From Pseudomonadota bacterium (GTDB taxonomy: Bacteria; Pseudomonadota; Alphaproteobacteria; Caulobacterales; Caulobacteraceae): a DNA stretch of 39,182 nt. The DNA is taken from the NCBI GenBank assembly GCA_018241335.1, contig JAFEEA010000012.1, forward strand, positions 1 through 39,182, written 5' to 3'. Made by a program: the position numbers and the translations under genes. The notes beneath the pieces were generated by a model, which saw only the letters and a list, made by a program, of their open reading frames with translations, ran no database searches and was not told the origin of the DNA. Below are positions 1-7,021 of this stretch, in pieces. Position 1 is the first letter of the stretch. Each line of letters opens with the position of its first letter.

Positions 1-2
1 CC

Positions 3-2291
3 GGCGGGGTGATGGTGCAGGTCGCGCCCGCGGGCGAAGGCCGGCTGCGCCTGTCGGTGCACGACACCGGCATCGGCATTCCCGCCGACAAGATCGACGG
101 CCTGTTCGGCGCCTTCACCCAGGCCGACCAGTCCACCACGCGCCGGTTCGGCGGAACGGGCCTGGGCCTGGCCATATGCAAGCGCCTGGTCGAGGCCATG
201 GGCGGCGCCTTCAAGGTGACGAGCAAGGTCGGCCGAGGCTCGGTGTTCGCCTTCGAGATTCCTGTCGAGACCCTGGAAGAGGCGCACGCCTGGCCGCTGT
301 TCGACGGCGACGAGGCGGCGGTGGCGGTGGCCGGGACCTCGACCCCCGCCGTGCTGAACCGCTATCTGAAGGCCGCCGGCCTGACCCTGGCGGATGTCGC
401 CGCCCCGGCGGCGCGCCTGGTGATCGGCGACGCCCAGGCGCTGAAGGGCGCGCCGCGTTCGGGGGCCCCGACGATCTGCGTCGGCGAGTACGGCGACCCG
501 GCGCCTGGCCTGCTGCAGCGGGAGGGCCGCGCCGACCTGGTGCTGGTCCAGCCCCTGCGCCGCCGCGAACTGGTCGCGGCCCTGACGCGCGCCCATGCGG
601 GCCAGTCCATCGCCGAGGCCCTGGCGGACGAGGAGCGGGCCGCCGCGGGCGCCCTGCCCAGCTTCGCCGGGCGGCGGGTGCTGGTGGCCGACGACAGCGC
701 CGTCAACCGCGAAGTGGCCATGGAGGCCCTGTCGCGGCTGGGGATCGAGGTCGCCGCCTGCGCCGATGGCCGCGAAGCCGTGGAGGCCGTGTTCGGCGAA
801 GGCCGCTTCGACGCGGTGCTGATGGACGGCTCCATGCCGGTGCTGGACGGCTATGACGCCACCCGCGAGATCCGCCGCCGCGAGGCCGAGGGCGCGCTGG
901 CCGCCACCCCCGTCATCGCCCTGACCGCCCACGTGGTCGGCGCCGCCGCCGAGGCGTGGCGCGAGGCCGGCATGGACGCGGTGCTGCACAAGCCCTTCAC
1001 CCTGGCCGCCCTGGCCGAGACCCTGGGCCGCTTCATGACGCCGTCCGAGGCGACGGCCCCGGCGCAGACGGCGGCCGCCGCGATGGCCGCGCCGGAGAAG
1101 GCTCCGACCGGCCCCGCGCCCACCGGCCCGCTGGTCACCTCCGATCTGCTGGACCCCCAGGTGGCCGGCGAGCTGGCCCGCATGGCGGCCATGGGCAAGG
1201 CCGACTTCGTGGACCGCGTGCGCCGGCTCTATCGCGAGAACGCGCCGGAAGCCGTGCGCGCCGTGATCGAGGGCTCGGTGGCCGGCGACGCCGAGGCCAC
1301 GGCCAAGGCCGCCCACGCCCTGAAGTCCATGAGCCTGAACATGGGCGCCCGGGTGGTGGCCGAGAGCGCCGCCCGCATCGAGGCCCAGGCGCGCGAGCTG
1401 GCCATCGTCAACGTCGACCAGGCCCAGATCCTGCACCGCCAGCTGCTGGCGACCCTGGACGTGCTGGACGGCTATCCGCCCACCCAGGGCGCCCCGCCCC
1501 CGCCGACCAGCGCCGACACCGAGGAGCGGGCGTTGCTGGCCGACCTCGGCCAGGCCATCGCCAACAACGAGCTGAGCCTCGTCTACCAGCCGCAGTTCGA
1601 CCGCGACGGCGAGAAGATCACCGGGGTCGAGACCCTGCTGCGCTGGAACCATCCCGTGCGCGGCTTCGTCAGCCCGGCGATGTTCATTCCCCTGGCCGAG
1701 CGCCACGGCATGATCGGGCCGATCACCCAGTGGGTGCTGGACCGGGCCATGACCGAGACGGAAGGGCTGGGCGACATCGTCATCAGCTTCAACGCCTCGG
1801 CGGTGGAGTTCGCCGATCCGTCCTTCGTGGACGAGCTGTCGGTGCTCATCGCCCGGCGGCGCTTCGACCCGCGGCGGCTGGAAATCGAGGTCACCGAGAC
1901 CGCCGTCCTGGCCGAGGAGGACGAGGTGCGCCGCAACATGGCCCGCCTGCACGAGATCGGGCTGAAGATCGCCCTGGACGACTTCGGGGTGGGCTATTCG
2001 TCCCTAAGCCACCTGCGGCTGTTCCCCTTCGACAAGCTGAAGATCGACCGCGCCTTCGTCACCGGCTGCGCCGACAATGTGCAGTCGGCCACCCTGGTCC
2101 ACGCGGTGGTGGCCATCGGCCGCTCGCTGGGCATGAAGGTGGTGGCCGAGGGCGTGGAGACCGAGAGCCAGCGCAAGTTCCTGAAGGTGGCCGGCGTCCA
2201 CGCCATGCAGGGCTACCTCTTCGCCCGCCCCGAACCCATCGCCGCCCTGCGCGCGCGCCTGGGCGTCGCGGACGAGGCGCTCAGCGCCTAG
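3..2291 (+). CDS. Hybrid sensor kinase with receiver, Hpt and EAL domains (5' end missing)
   Basis: The reading frame is open to the left edge, so the sensory and dimerisation parts lie outside the window. Numbering from the GTG at position 9, residues 1-90 are the end of a histidine kinase ATPase domain with DTGIGI and GGTGLGL boxes. Residues about 95-205 resemble a receiver without a clear phosphorylation Asp. Residues about 220-345 are a true receiver (ADDS, phospho-acceptor D273 in LMDGSMP). An Hpt domain follows with H436 in AAHALKS. Residues about 510-750 are an EAL phosphodiesterase with the expected catalytic positions: E541 in GVETLLRW, FNAS, EVTET, D657/D658 in DDFGVGYSS, KIDRAF and AEGVET. 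I infer that the protein couples a phosphorelay to cyclic-di-GMP hydrolysis. No GGDEF domain is visible in the part seen. Confidence 0.9.
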   Translation, partial: GGVMVQVAPAGEGRLRLSVHDTGIGIPADKIDGLFGAFTQADQSTTRRFGGTGLGLAICKRLVEAMGGAFKVTSKVGRGSVFAFEIPVETLEEAHAWPLFDGDEAAVAVAGTSTPAVLNRYLKAAGLTLADVAAPAARLVIGDAQALKGAPRSGAPTICVGEYGDPAPGLLQREGRADLVLVQPLRRRELVAALTRAHAGQSIAEALADEERAAAGALPSFAGRRVLVADDSAVNREVAMEALSRLGIEVAACADGREAVEAVFGEGRFDAVLMDGSMPVLDGYDATREIRRREAEGALAATPVIALTAHVVGAAAEAWREAGMDAVLHKPFTLAALAETLGRFMTPSEATAPAQTAAAAMAAPEKAPTGPAPTGPLVTSDLLDPQVAGELARMAAMGKADFVDRVRRLYRENAPEAVRAVIEGSVAGDAEATAKAAHALKSMSLNMGARVVAESAARIEAQARELAIVNVDQAQILHRQLLATLDVLDGYPPTQGAPPPPTSADTEERALLADLGQAIANNELSLVYQPQFDRDGEKITGVETLLRWNHPVRGFVSPAMFIPLAERHGMIGPITQWVLDRAMTETEGLGDIVISFNASAVEFADPSFVDELSVLIARRRFDPRRLEIEVTETAVLAEEDEVRRNMARLHEIGLKIALDDFGVGYSSLSHLRLFPFDKLKIDRAFVTGCADNVQSATLVHAVVAIGRSLGMKVVAEGVETESQRKFLKVAGVHAMQGYLFARPEPIAALRARLGVADEALSA

Positions 2292-2302
2292 GGCGGGCGG
2301 CC

Positions 2303-2812
2303 TCAGCGGGCCAGGTTTTCCAGGTCGACGCCGTAGAGCGCCGCATTGCGCTGCATGTAGGCGGGCCGGGCCTCCAATGGCTCGCCGCGCAGGGCGCCGC
2401 CCAGCATGTCCAGGAAGGTGTGCCAGCCCATCATGTTCTGGGCCTCGAACTGGTCCAGCACTGGCAGGTGGGCGAGCACGAGGCGCACCTGGTCGCCCTC
2501 CGGGGTGAGGTCGAAGGTGAGATAGCTCTCAGGATAGGGCGAGGCCGCCTCGCCGGGGCCGAAGACGTTCCAGGTGTAGGCCAGGCGCGCGTGGGGCCGC
2601 CACTGGGTGACGACGCCGCGGATGTGGCCGCCCATGAGCCTGACCGCCCCGCCCTCGCGCGGCTCGATGGCGCCGTCTTCGCCGTACCAGGCGCTGAGCT
2701 TGCCCGTTTCGGTCAGGTGGGCCCAGACCCGCTCGAGGGGGCCGGGAAGCAGGCGTTCGAAGCGGACGGCGCAGACCTTGTAGGGCTGGCCGAGGGCGGC
2801 GGGATCACTCAT
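2303..2812 (-). CDS. AHSA1/SRPBCC-family protein
   Basis: This 169-residue soluble protein has the AHSA1-like START/SRPBCC pattern: an N-terminal strand ending in a helix (FERLLPGPLERVWAHLTE), a conserved tryptophan (SAWYGE), and central strands ending near TWNVFG. The family binds hydrophobic ligands, but the ligand here is unknown. The ATG at 2812 was chosen because it sits inside the end of the ArsR gene (ATGAGTGA, 8-base overlap), which indicates translational coupling; a longer start at 2848 would overlap the regulator further and adds only basic, low-complexity residues. ArsR-SRPBCC pairs are common in alphaproteobacteria and are usually autoregulated as a unit, so this protein is probably controlled by the operator in front of the regulator. 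Confidence 0.85.
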   Translation of the reverse strand: MSDPAALGQPYKVCAVRFERLLPGPLERVWAHLTETGKLSAWYGEDGAIEPREGGAVRLMGGHIRGVVTQWRPHARLAYTWNVFGPGEAASPYPESYLTFDLTPEGDQVRLVLAHLPVLDQFEAQNMMGWHTFLDMLGGALRGEPLEARPAYMQRNAALYGVDLENLAR

Positions 2813-3116
2813 GACCGGCCTCCTTCGTGAGGTTCGCCTCGAGCGCATCGAGGCGCGGGTTCCAGAACGCCCTCAGTTGGTCGACCCAGGCCGCGAGCTC
2901 GCCGACGCCCTCGGGGTCGAGTTCATAGATGCGGCGCTGGGCCTGGGCGCGCACCCGCACGAGGCGGGCCTGGCGCAGGGCCTTGAGGTGCTGGGAGACA
3001 GCCGGCTTGGTGATCGGGAACCGGCCGGCGATCTCGCCCGACGACATCGGCCCGCGCGCCAGGACCTCGACGATGCGGCGACGCGTGGGGTCGGCGAGGG
3101 CGGCGAGGGTGTCCAT
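2805..3116 (-). CDS. ArsR-family HTH transcriptional regulator
   Basis: This 103-residue protein is a compact winged helix. It begins with the typical LAALADPTRRRIVEVLARGP segment and contains the recognition-helix region ITKPAVSQHLKAL and a basic wing (VRAQAQRRIYEL). There is no Cys pair in the recognition helix of the kind that senses arsenite, so it is probably one of the non-metal ArsR proteins paired with an SRPBCC domain. It is the first gene of a two-gene leftward operon and overlaps its partner by 8 bases. A 38-base symmetric dyad lies directly upstream and is a good candidate for its own operator. The ligand is unknown. Confidence 0.88.
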   Translation of the reverse strand: MDTLAALADPTRRRIVEVLARGPMSSGEIAGRFPITKPAVSQHLKALRQARLVRVRAQAQRRIYELDPEGVGELAAWVDQLRAFWNPRLDALEANLTKEAGHE

Positions 3117-3124
3117 GCCGCCTA

Positions 3125-3162
3125 TTTGGTAGATATCACTTAATTAAGTCAAGACTACCAAA
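3125..3162 (-). promoter_or_regulatory. Nested palindromic operator upstream of arsR
   Basis: A perfect 12-base palindrome ACTTAATTAAGT (3138-3149) lies inside outer arms TTTGGTAG (3125-3132) and CTACCAAA (3155-3162). Both pairs share the same centre, between 3143 and 3144. The stretch is strikingly AT-rich for this genome. On the minus strand a TTGACT hexamer (3152-3147) overlaps the palindrome and could be the -35 element of the arsR promoter. The layout suggests repression by a dimeric ArsR protein; that is inference. Confidence 0.6.
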
Positions 3163-3179
3163 ATATCCAAGCCCCCAAA

Positions 3180-3462
3180 CCGTCACCCCCGGGCGTAAGT
3201 CCCGGGGGCCCATGACCGCGTGAGAGGCCATGGCGCGCTTCGAAGGGCGCGCCACGACGAAGCGGCGGACGCCCCTTTGGGGAACCACGAACCACACGAA
3301 CGACACGAACGGGCCTCAGCCAATCTGAGCGAGACCTCGCCGCGCTTGTTCGTGAGGTTCGTGTCGTTCGTGGTTGAAGACTCCTGCGACGCTCCGCTGC
3401 CGCTGCGCGACTTCGCTTCACGTGTTCATGGGTCCCCGGGACTTACGCCCGGGGATGACGGT
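3180..3462. repeat. Long inverted repeat with nested arms (intergenic, about 280 bp)
   Basis: The 369-base gap between arsR and the next gene is mostly this dyad. The outer arms, 3180-3224 and 3418-3462, are near-perfect inverted copies, each with a core of CCCGGGCGTAAGTCCCGGG type followed by CCATGA. A second inverted pair lies inside: CCACGAAC-rich 3282-3310 and its reverse complement at 3348-3378. No protein-coding potential is evident. A related dyad with similar CCGTCATCC ends and a CATGGGTCC(T/C) motif occurs at 14633-14813, so this looks like a dispersed palindromic element. Confidence 0.7.
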
Positions 3463-3485
3463 GGAGGGAGCGAATTTTGGGGGCG

Positions 3486-3911
3486 CTACTTCAGCTTGAT
3501 CGACACGCCCGAGGGGGCGAAGGCGAGCTTGAGGCCGGCGGAGGTGGAGTGGGCGTGGATCTCGACGCCCTTGTCGTTCTTCATCTGGATCTCGCCGGCG
3601 CCGGCGCCGGCCGTGGCGTTGGCGTCGAGGGCCGAGTAGGTCCCCTCGATGTCGCGCAGGTGGCGCAGGTGATAGACCGAGCCGGAGCCGGAGAACTTGT
3701 TGGCGCCCACCGCGCCCACCGACAGGCCGCTGACCTTGAGGCGGTAGGCGTGGCCCTTGTAGGTCAGGGTCCCGTCGCCCCAGTTCACCCCGGCGATGAA
3801 GGCCACCGAACCGCCGGAGAAGCGGATGCGGGCGTCCTGGGCGAAGCTGGGGGCGGCGAGGGCGCCGGCCAGAGCGACACCGGCGACGGCGGAGGCGAAA
3901 AGGCGGGTCAT
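3486..3911 (-). CDS. Hypothetical exported protein
   Basis: This 141-residue protein starts with a clear Sec signal peptide (MTRLFASAVAGVALAGALAA, then PSFAQ with likely cleavage after AQ). The mature part of about 115 residues is rich in Gly, Ser, Ala and short beta-type segments, with phrases such as RIRFSGGSVAFIAG and YKGHAYRLKVSGLSVGAVG. It has no cysteine and no membrane helix, so it should be a small soluble periplasmic or secreted protein, probably beta-rich. The start at 3911 is supported by AGGAG seven bases upstream; the frame stays open to 4097, but that extension has no such site. I do not recognise a family with confidence. It resembles in style the small alphaproteobacterial envelope proteins of unknown function (EipA/DUF1134-like), which is only a weak suggestion. 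Confidence 0.75.
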   Translation of the reverse strand: MTRLFASAVAGVALAGALAAPSFAQDARIRFSGGSVAFIAGVNWGDGTLTYKGHAYRLKVSGLSVGAVGANKFSGSGSVYHLRHLRDIEGTYSALDANATAGAGAGEIQMKNDKGVEIHAHSTSAGLKLAFAPSGVSIKLK

Positions 3912-4141
3912 GGTGATCTCCTGGAAAGGGACGGCTTGAGAACGGGCCGGGGCCAGGCGGGTTGCACGAAAGCGTGATGGCCGGGTCGGATGGCCGACAA
4001 TAGGGCGCATCGCCCCGCCGTCCTTGACCTTTTCGGCCTTTTCAGCGCATAAGCCGCCCCTTCCGGCGCCAGCATCAGCCAGCGCCTCCACCGCCACGAC
4101 CCCGTTCGGATGCCTATCTGATCGGACGAGGGCGGCGAGGA

Positions 4142-4169
4142 CCCCCGTCCGCGTGATCGCGCACGGGGG
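4142..4169 (+). other. GC-rich hairpin in the ffh leader
   Basis: CCCCCGT (4142-4148) pairs with ACGGGGG (4163-4169), and an inner CGCG/CGCG stem (4150-4153 with 4158-4161) closes a TGAT loop. It ends 30 bases before the ffh start codon. No T-run follows, so it is not a classical terminator. It may influence ffh translation or message stability; its role is unknown. Confidence 0.4.
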
Positions 4170-4199
4170 CTGGCTGCGTTTGCGTCATGAGGTGATTGA

Positions 4200-5750
4200 A
4201 TGTTCGACGGACTTTCAGAGCGGCTTTCAGGCGTCTTCGACCGACTCGCCGGCCGGGGCGTGCTCTCGGCCAAGGACATCGACGAGGCGATGCGCGAGGT
4301 GCGCGTGGCCCTGCTCGAGGCCGACGTCGCCCTGCCAGTGGTCCGCGAATTCATCGACAAGGCCAAGGAGGCCGCCACCGGCGAGGCGGTGATCCGCTCG
4401 GTCAAGCCGGCCGACCAGGTCATCAAGATCGTCTATGACGGCCTGGTGGAGATGCTGGGCGGCGAGGGCGATCCGGAGCCCCTGCGCCTGGCGCTGAACC
4501 CGCCCACCATCATCCTGATGGCCGGCCTGCAGGGCTCGGGCAAGACCACCATGTCGGCCAAGCTGGCCCTGCGCCTGTCGCGCCTGGAGCGCAAGAAGGT
4601 GCTGATGGCCTCGCTGGACGTGCGCCGTCCGGCCGCCATGGAGCAGCTGGCCATCCTGGGCAAGGAGGCCGGCGTCGAGACCCTGGCCATCGTGCCCGGC
4701 CAGGCCCCCGCCGACATCACCCGCCGGGCCCTCTCGGCCGCGCGCCTGGGCGGTTATGACGTCCTGATCCTTGACACCGCCGGCCGCACGACGCTGGACG
4801 AGGCGATGATGAGCGAGGCCGCCGAGGTGGCCCGCATCGCCCAGCCGGCCGAGACCCTGCTGGTGGCCGACAGCCTGACCGGCCAGGACGCGGTCCGCAC
4901 CGCCAAGGCCTTCCACGAGCGCCTGCCCCTGACCGGCCTGGTGCTGACCCGCACCGACGGCGACAGCCGCGGCGGCGCGGCGCTTTCCATGCGCGCCGTC
5001 ACCGGCCTGCCGATCAAGTTCCTGGGCACGGGCGAAAAGATCGACGCCCTCGACGCCTTCGACGCCCGCCGCGTGGCCGGCCGGATCCTGGGCCAGGGCG
5101 ACGTGGTGGCCCTGGTGGAAAAGGCCGCCCAGGACTTCGACCAGGCCAAGGCCGAGGTCATGGCCAAGAAGCTGGCCAAGGGCCAGTTCGACCTCGACAT
5201 GCTGGCCGACCAGCTGGCCCAGATGGAGAAGATGGGCGGCATGGAGGGCCTGATGGGCCTGCTGCCCGGGGTCCAGAAGGTCAAGAAGCAGATCGCCGAG
5301 AGCGGCATGAACGACAAGTCGATCCGCCGCCAGCGCGCGATCCTGTCGTCCATGACCAAGCAGGAACGCAAGAAGCCCGACATCCTGGCCGCCTCGCGCA
5401 AGCGCCGCATCGCGGCCGGCGCCGGGGTCGACGTGGCCGAGGTCAACCGCCTGCTCAAGCAGCATCGCCAGATGCAGGACGCCTTCAAGTTCATGGCCAA
5501 GGACGGTGGCAAGGGCTTCGCCCGCATGGCCGGCATGCTCGGCGGCGGCGGCATGGACCGGCTGAAGGCCATGGGCGGCGGGCGCCTGCCCGAGCCGGCC
5601 CCCGGCCAGGAGCTGCCGGAGAACCTCAAGAACCTGCAGAACCTTTCGCAGCTGCCGGGCCTCGGCAGCGGCAATGGCCCCGCCCCCGGCGGCGGCCTCC
5701 CCGGCCTGGGCGGCCTGCCGCCCGGCTTCAACCCCTTCAAGAAACCCTGA
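4200..5750 (+). CDS. ffh: Signal recognition particle protein Ffh
   Basis: This 516-residue SRP GTPase binds 4.5S RNA and signal sequences and delivers ribosomes to FtsY at the inner membrane. It shows the N-terminal four-helix bundle (residues 1-90), then the G domain with P-loop GLQGSGKTT (starting at residue 109), DTAGRT (about 191) and TRTDGDSRGGAALS (about 250). The methionine-rich M domain (about 305-460) contains the RNA-binding segment SMTKQERKKPDIL. The last 50 residues are a Gly/Pro-rich tail, longer than in E. coli (453 residues in total). The ATG at 4200 follows GAGG by a suitable distance. It heads the ffh-rpsP-rimM cluster. No 4.5S RNA gene was recognised in the window. Confidence 0.98.
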   Translation: MFDGLSERLSGVFDRLAGRGVLSAKDIDEAMREVRVALLEADVALPVVREFIDKAKEAATGEAVIRSVKPADQVIKIVYDGLVEMLGGEGDPEPLRLALNPPTIILMAGLQGSGKTTMSAKLALRLSRLERKKVLMASLDVRRPAAMEQLAILGKEAGVETLAIVPGQAPADITRRALSAARLGGYDVLILDTAGRTTLDEAMMSEAAEVARIAQPAETLLVADSLTGQDAVRTAKAFHERLPLTGLVLTRTDGDSRGGAALSMRAVTGLPIKFLGTGEKIDALDAFDARRVAGRILGQGDVVALVEKAAQDFDQAKAEVMAKKLAKGQFDLDMLADQLAQMEKMGGMEGLMGLLPGVQKVKKQIAESGMNDKSIRRQRAILSSMTKQERKKPDILAASRKRRIAAGAGVDVAEVNRLLKQHRQMQDAFKFMAKDGGKGFARMAGMLGGGGMDRLKAMGGGRLPEPAPGQELPENLKNLQNLSQLPGLGSGNGPAPGGGLPGLGGLPPGFNPFKKP

Positions 5751-5776
5751 AGACACTAGAACTGGACTGACCTGAA

Positions 5777-6277
5777 ATGCTGAAGATCCGCCTCGCCCGT
5801 GGCGGCGCCAAGAAGCGCCCCTACTACTCGATCGTCGTCGCCGACAGCCACTCGCCCCGCGACGGCCGCTTCATCGAAAAGGTCGGCGCCTACAACCCGC
5901 TGCTCAAGAAGGACGATCCGAACCGGGTCACCCTGAAGGTCGAGCGGATCACCGAATGGCTCGGCAAGGGCGCCCAGCCCACCGACCGCGTGGCGCGCTT
6001 CCTGTCCGTGCAGGGCCTGACCAAGTGGGAAGCCGGCAACAACCCGAACAAGGGCCAGCCGGGCCAGAAGGCCAAGGAACGCGCCGCCGAGCGCGCCGAG
6101 AAGGCCGAGGCCGCCGCGGCCGCCGCCGCCGAAGCCGCCGCCAACCCGCCGGCGCCGGAGCCGGAAGTCGTGGAAGAGGCTCCGGCCGAAGCCGCCGCCC
6201 CGGAAGCCGCCGCTGAAGCCGCTTCTGAAGAAGCTCCGGCCGCCGAAGCCCCGGCCGAAGAAGCCTCCGAAGGCTGA
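5777..6277 (+). CDS. rpsP: 30S ribosomal protein S16 with Ala/Glu-rich tail
   Basis: The first 85 or so residues are a standard bS16 ([20 protein letters not shown], then [16 protein letters not shown]). Bacterial S16 is normally 80-90 residues; here a tail of about 80 residues follows, made almost entirely of Ala, Glu, Pro and Lys ([14 protein letters not shown] at the end). Similar low-complexity extensions are known on alphaproteobacterial S16, so this is unlikely to be a frameshift. It starts 26 bases after ffh and precedes rimM, and is presumably co-transcribed with both. Confidence 0.97.
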   Translation: MLKIRLARGGAKKRPYYSIVVADSHSPRDGRFIEKVGAYNPLLKKDDPNRVTLKVERITEWLGKGAQPTDRVARFLSVQGLTKWEAGNNPNKGQPGQKAKERAAERAEKAEAAAAAAAEAAANPPAPEPEVVEEAPAEAAAPEAAAEAASEEAPAAEAPAEEASEG

Positions 6278-6292
6278 ACCCTGTTGCGGCGC

Positions 6293-6446
6293 CCTTCTCC
6301 CCCTGTGGGAGAAGGTGTCGCCGCAGGCGACAGATGAGGGGTCGACGGGACCGTGGGGACAGGCTTGCGACAGGCTAACCCCGACGGGCGCACGACCCCT
6401 CATCCGACCCCCTTCGGGGGCCACCTTCTCCCGCAAGGGGAGAAGG
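6293..6446. repeat. CCTTCTCCC-type composite inverted repeat
   Basis: This element fills most of the rpsP-rimM gap. It has two outward hairpins, CCTTCTCCC/GGGAGAAGG at 6293-6315 and at 6424-6446, and a perfect 12-base inverted pair GATGAGGGGTCG (6333-6344) and CGACCCCTCATC (6393-6404). The two halves are mirror images, as in REP/BIME pairs. Related dyads occur at 12436-12567 and 37679-37829. Because it lies inside the operon, it may act on message processing or stability. Confidence 0.75.
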
Positions 6447-6480
6447 CTGACTTGAGCGGCCGTGGCGCGGCCGGAGTCCC

Positions 6481-6987
6481 ATGACTGAAAAACTGATCCA
6501 GGTCGGCCGCGTCGCCGGCGCGTTCGGCGTCAAGGGCGAGGTGCGGATCACCGCCTTCACCGAGGACCCGATGGCGCTGCTGGCCTATCGGGACCTGAAG
6601 CGCGAGGATGGGTCGCCCGGCCTGACCCTGACGGCCGCCCGCGCGGCCAAGGGCGGCGTCATCGCCCGCGCCCGCGAGATCGAGACCCGCGAGGAAGCCG
6701 AGGCCATGCGCGGGCTGAAGCTGTTCATCCCCCGCGACGCCCTGCCCGAGCCGGACGAGGACGAGTTCTACTTCGCCGACCTGGTGGGGCTGGAGGCGCG
6801 CGCGCCGGACGGCGCCGTCATCGGCCGGGTGAAGGCCGCCCAGGACTTCGGCGCCGGCGACCTGCTGGAGATCCAGCCCGCCGATGGGTCGGCGACCTGG
6901 TGGCTGCCGTTCACAATGGCGGCCGCGCCCACGGTGAACATCGCCGAGGGCTGGCTGACCGTCGTGCGGCCGGTGGAGACGGAATAG
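6481..6987 (+). CDS. rimM: Ribosome maturation factor RimM
   Basis: This 168-residue protein assists maturation of the 30S head by binding S19. It has the canonical N-terminal motif VGRVAGAFGVKGEVRI and the linker to the PRC-barrel domain (EFYFADLVGLEA), and ends near LLEIQPADG and AAPTVNIAEGWLTV. Its length is normal. It is third in ffh-rpsP-rimM, separated from rpsP by a composite inverted repeat. In most bacteria trmD and rplS follow directly; here the next gene is thrS on the opposite strand, 34 bases away, so the tail of the usual operon is not adjacent. Confidence 0.97.
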   Translation: MTEKLIQVGRVAGAFGVKGEVRITAFTEDPMALLAYRDLKREDGSPGLTLTAARAAKGGVIARAREIETREEAEAMRGLKLFIPRDALPEPDEDEFYFADLVGLEARAPDGAVIGRVKAAQDFGAGDLLEIQPADGSATWWLPFTMAAAPTVNIAEGWLTVVRPVETE

Positions 6988-7021
6988 GGCGGCGGGGCCT
7001 GCGCGGCCCCTCAGGCGCAAC

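Noticed and set aside
956-2830. A 624-codon frame overlapping the sensor kinase gene
   Set aside because: It lies in another frame of a gene with clear kinase, receiver and EAL motifs, and its protein is Arg/Gly/Pro-rich with no recognisable fold.
3180-3462. Long inverted repeat as an insertion sequence
   Set aside because: The interior has no transposase frame, no target-site duplication is visible, and the arms form a hairpin-like element rather than the ends of a coding transposon.
4142-4169. Hairpin before ffh as a 4.5S RNA or riboswitch
   Set aside because: It is far too short and lacks the GGAA/AGCA internal-loop signature of SRP RNA; no known riboswitch core is visible. It is listed only as a leader hairpin.
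4227-5756. Long open frame antisense to ffh (509 codons)
   Set aside because: It mirrors ffh codon for codon and has no family motif; GC-rich DNA with few stop codons gives such frames on the opposite strand. The same applies to long frames opposite cysS (10404-11618), phoD (14809-16731), moaA (24835-26436) and iorB (31193-33271).
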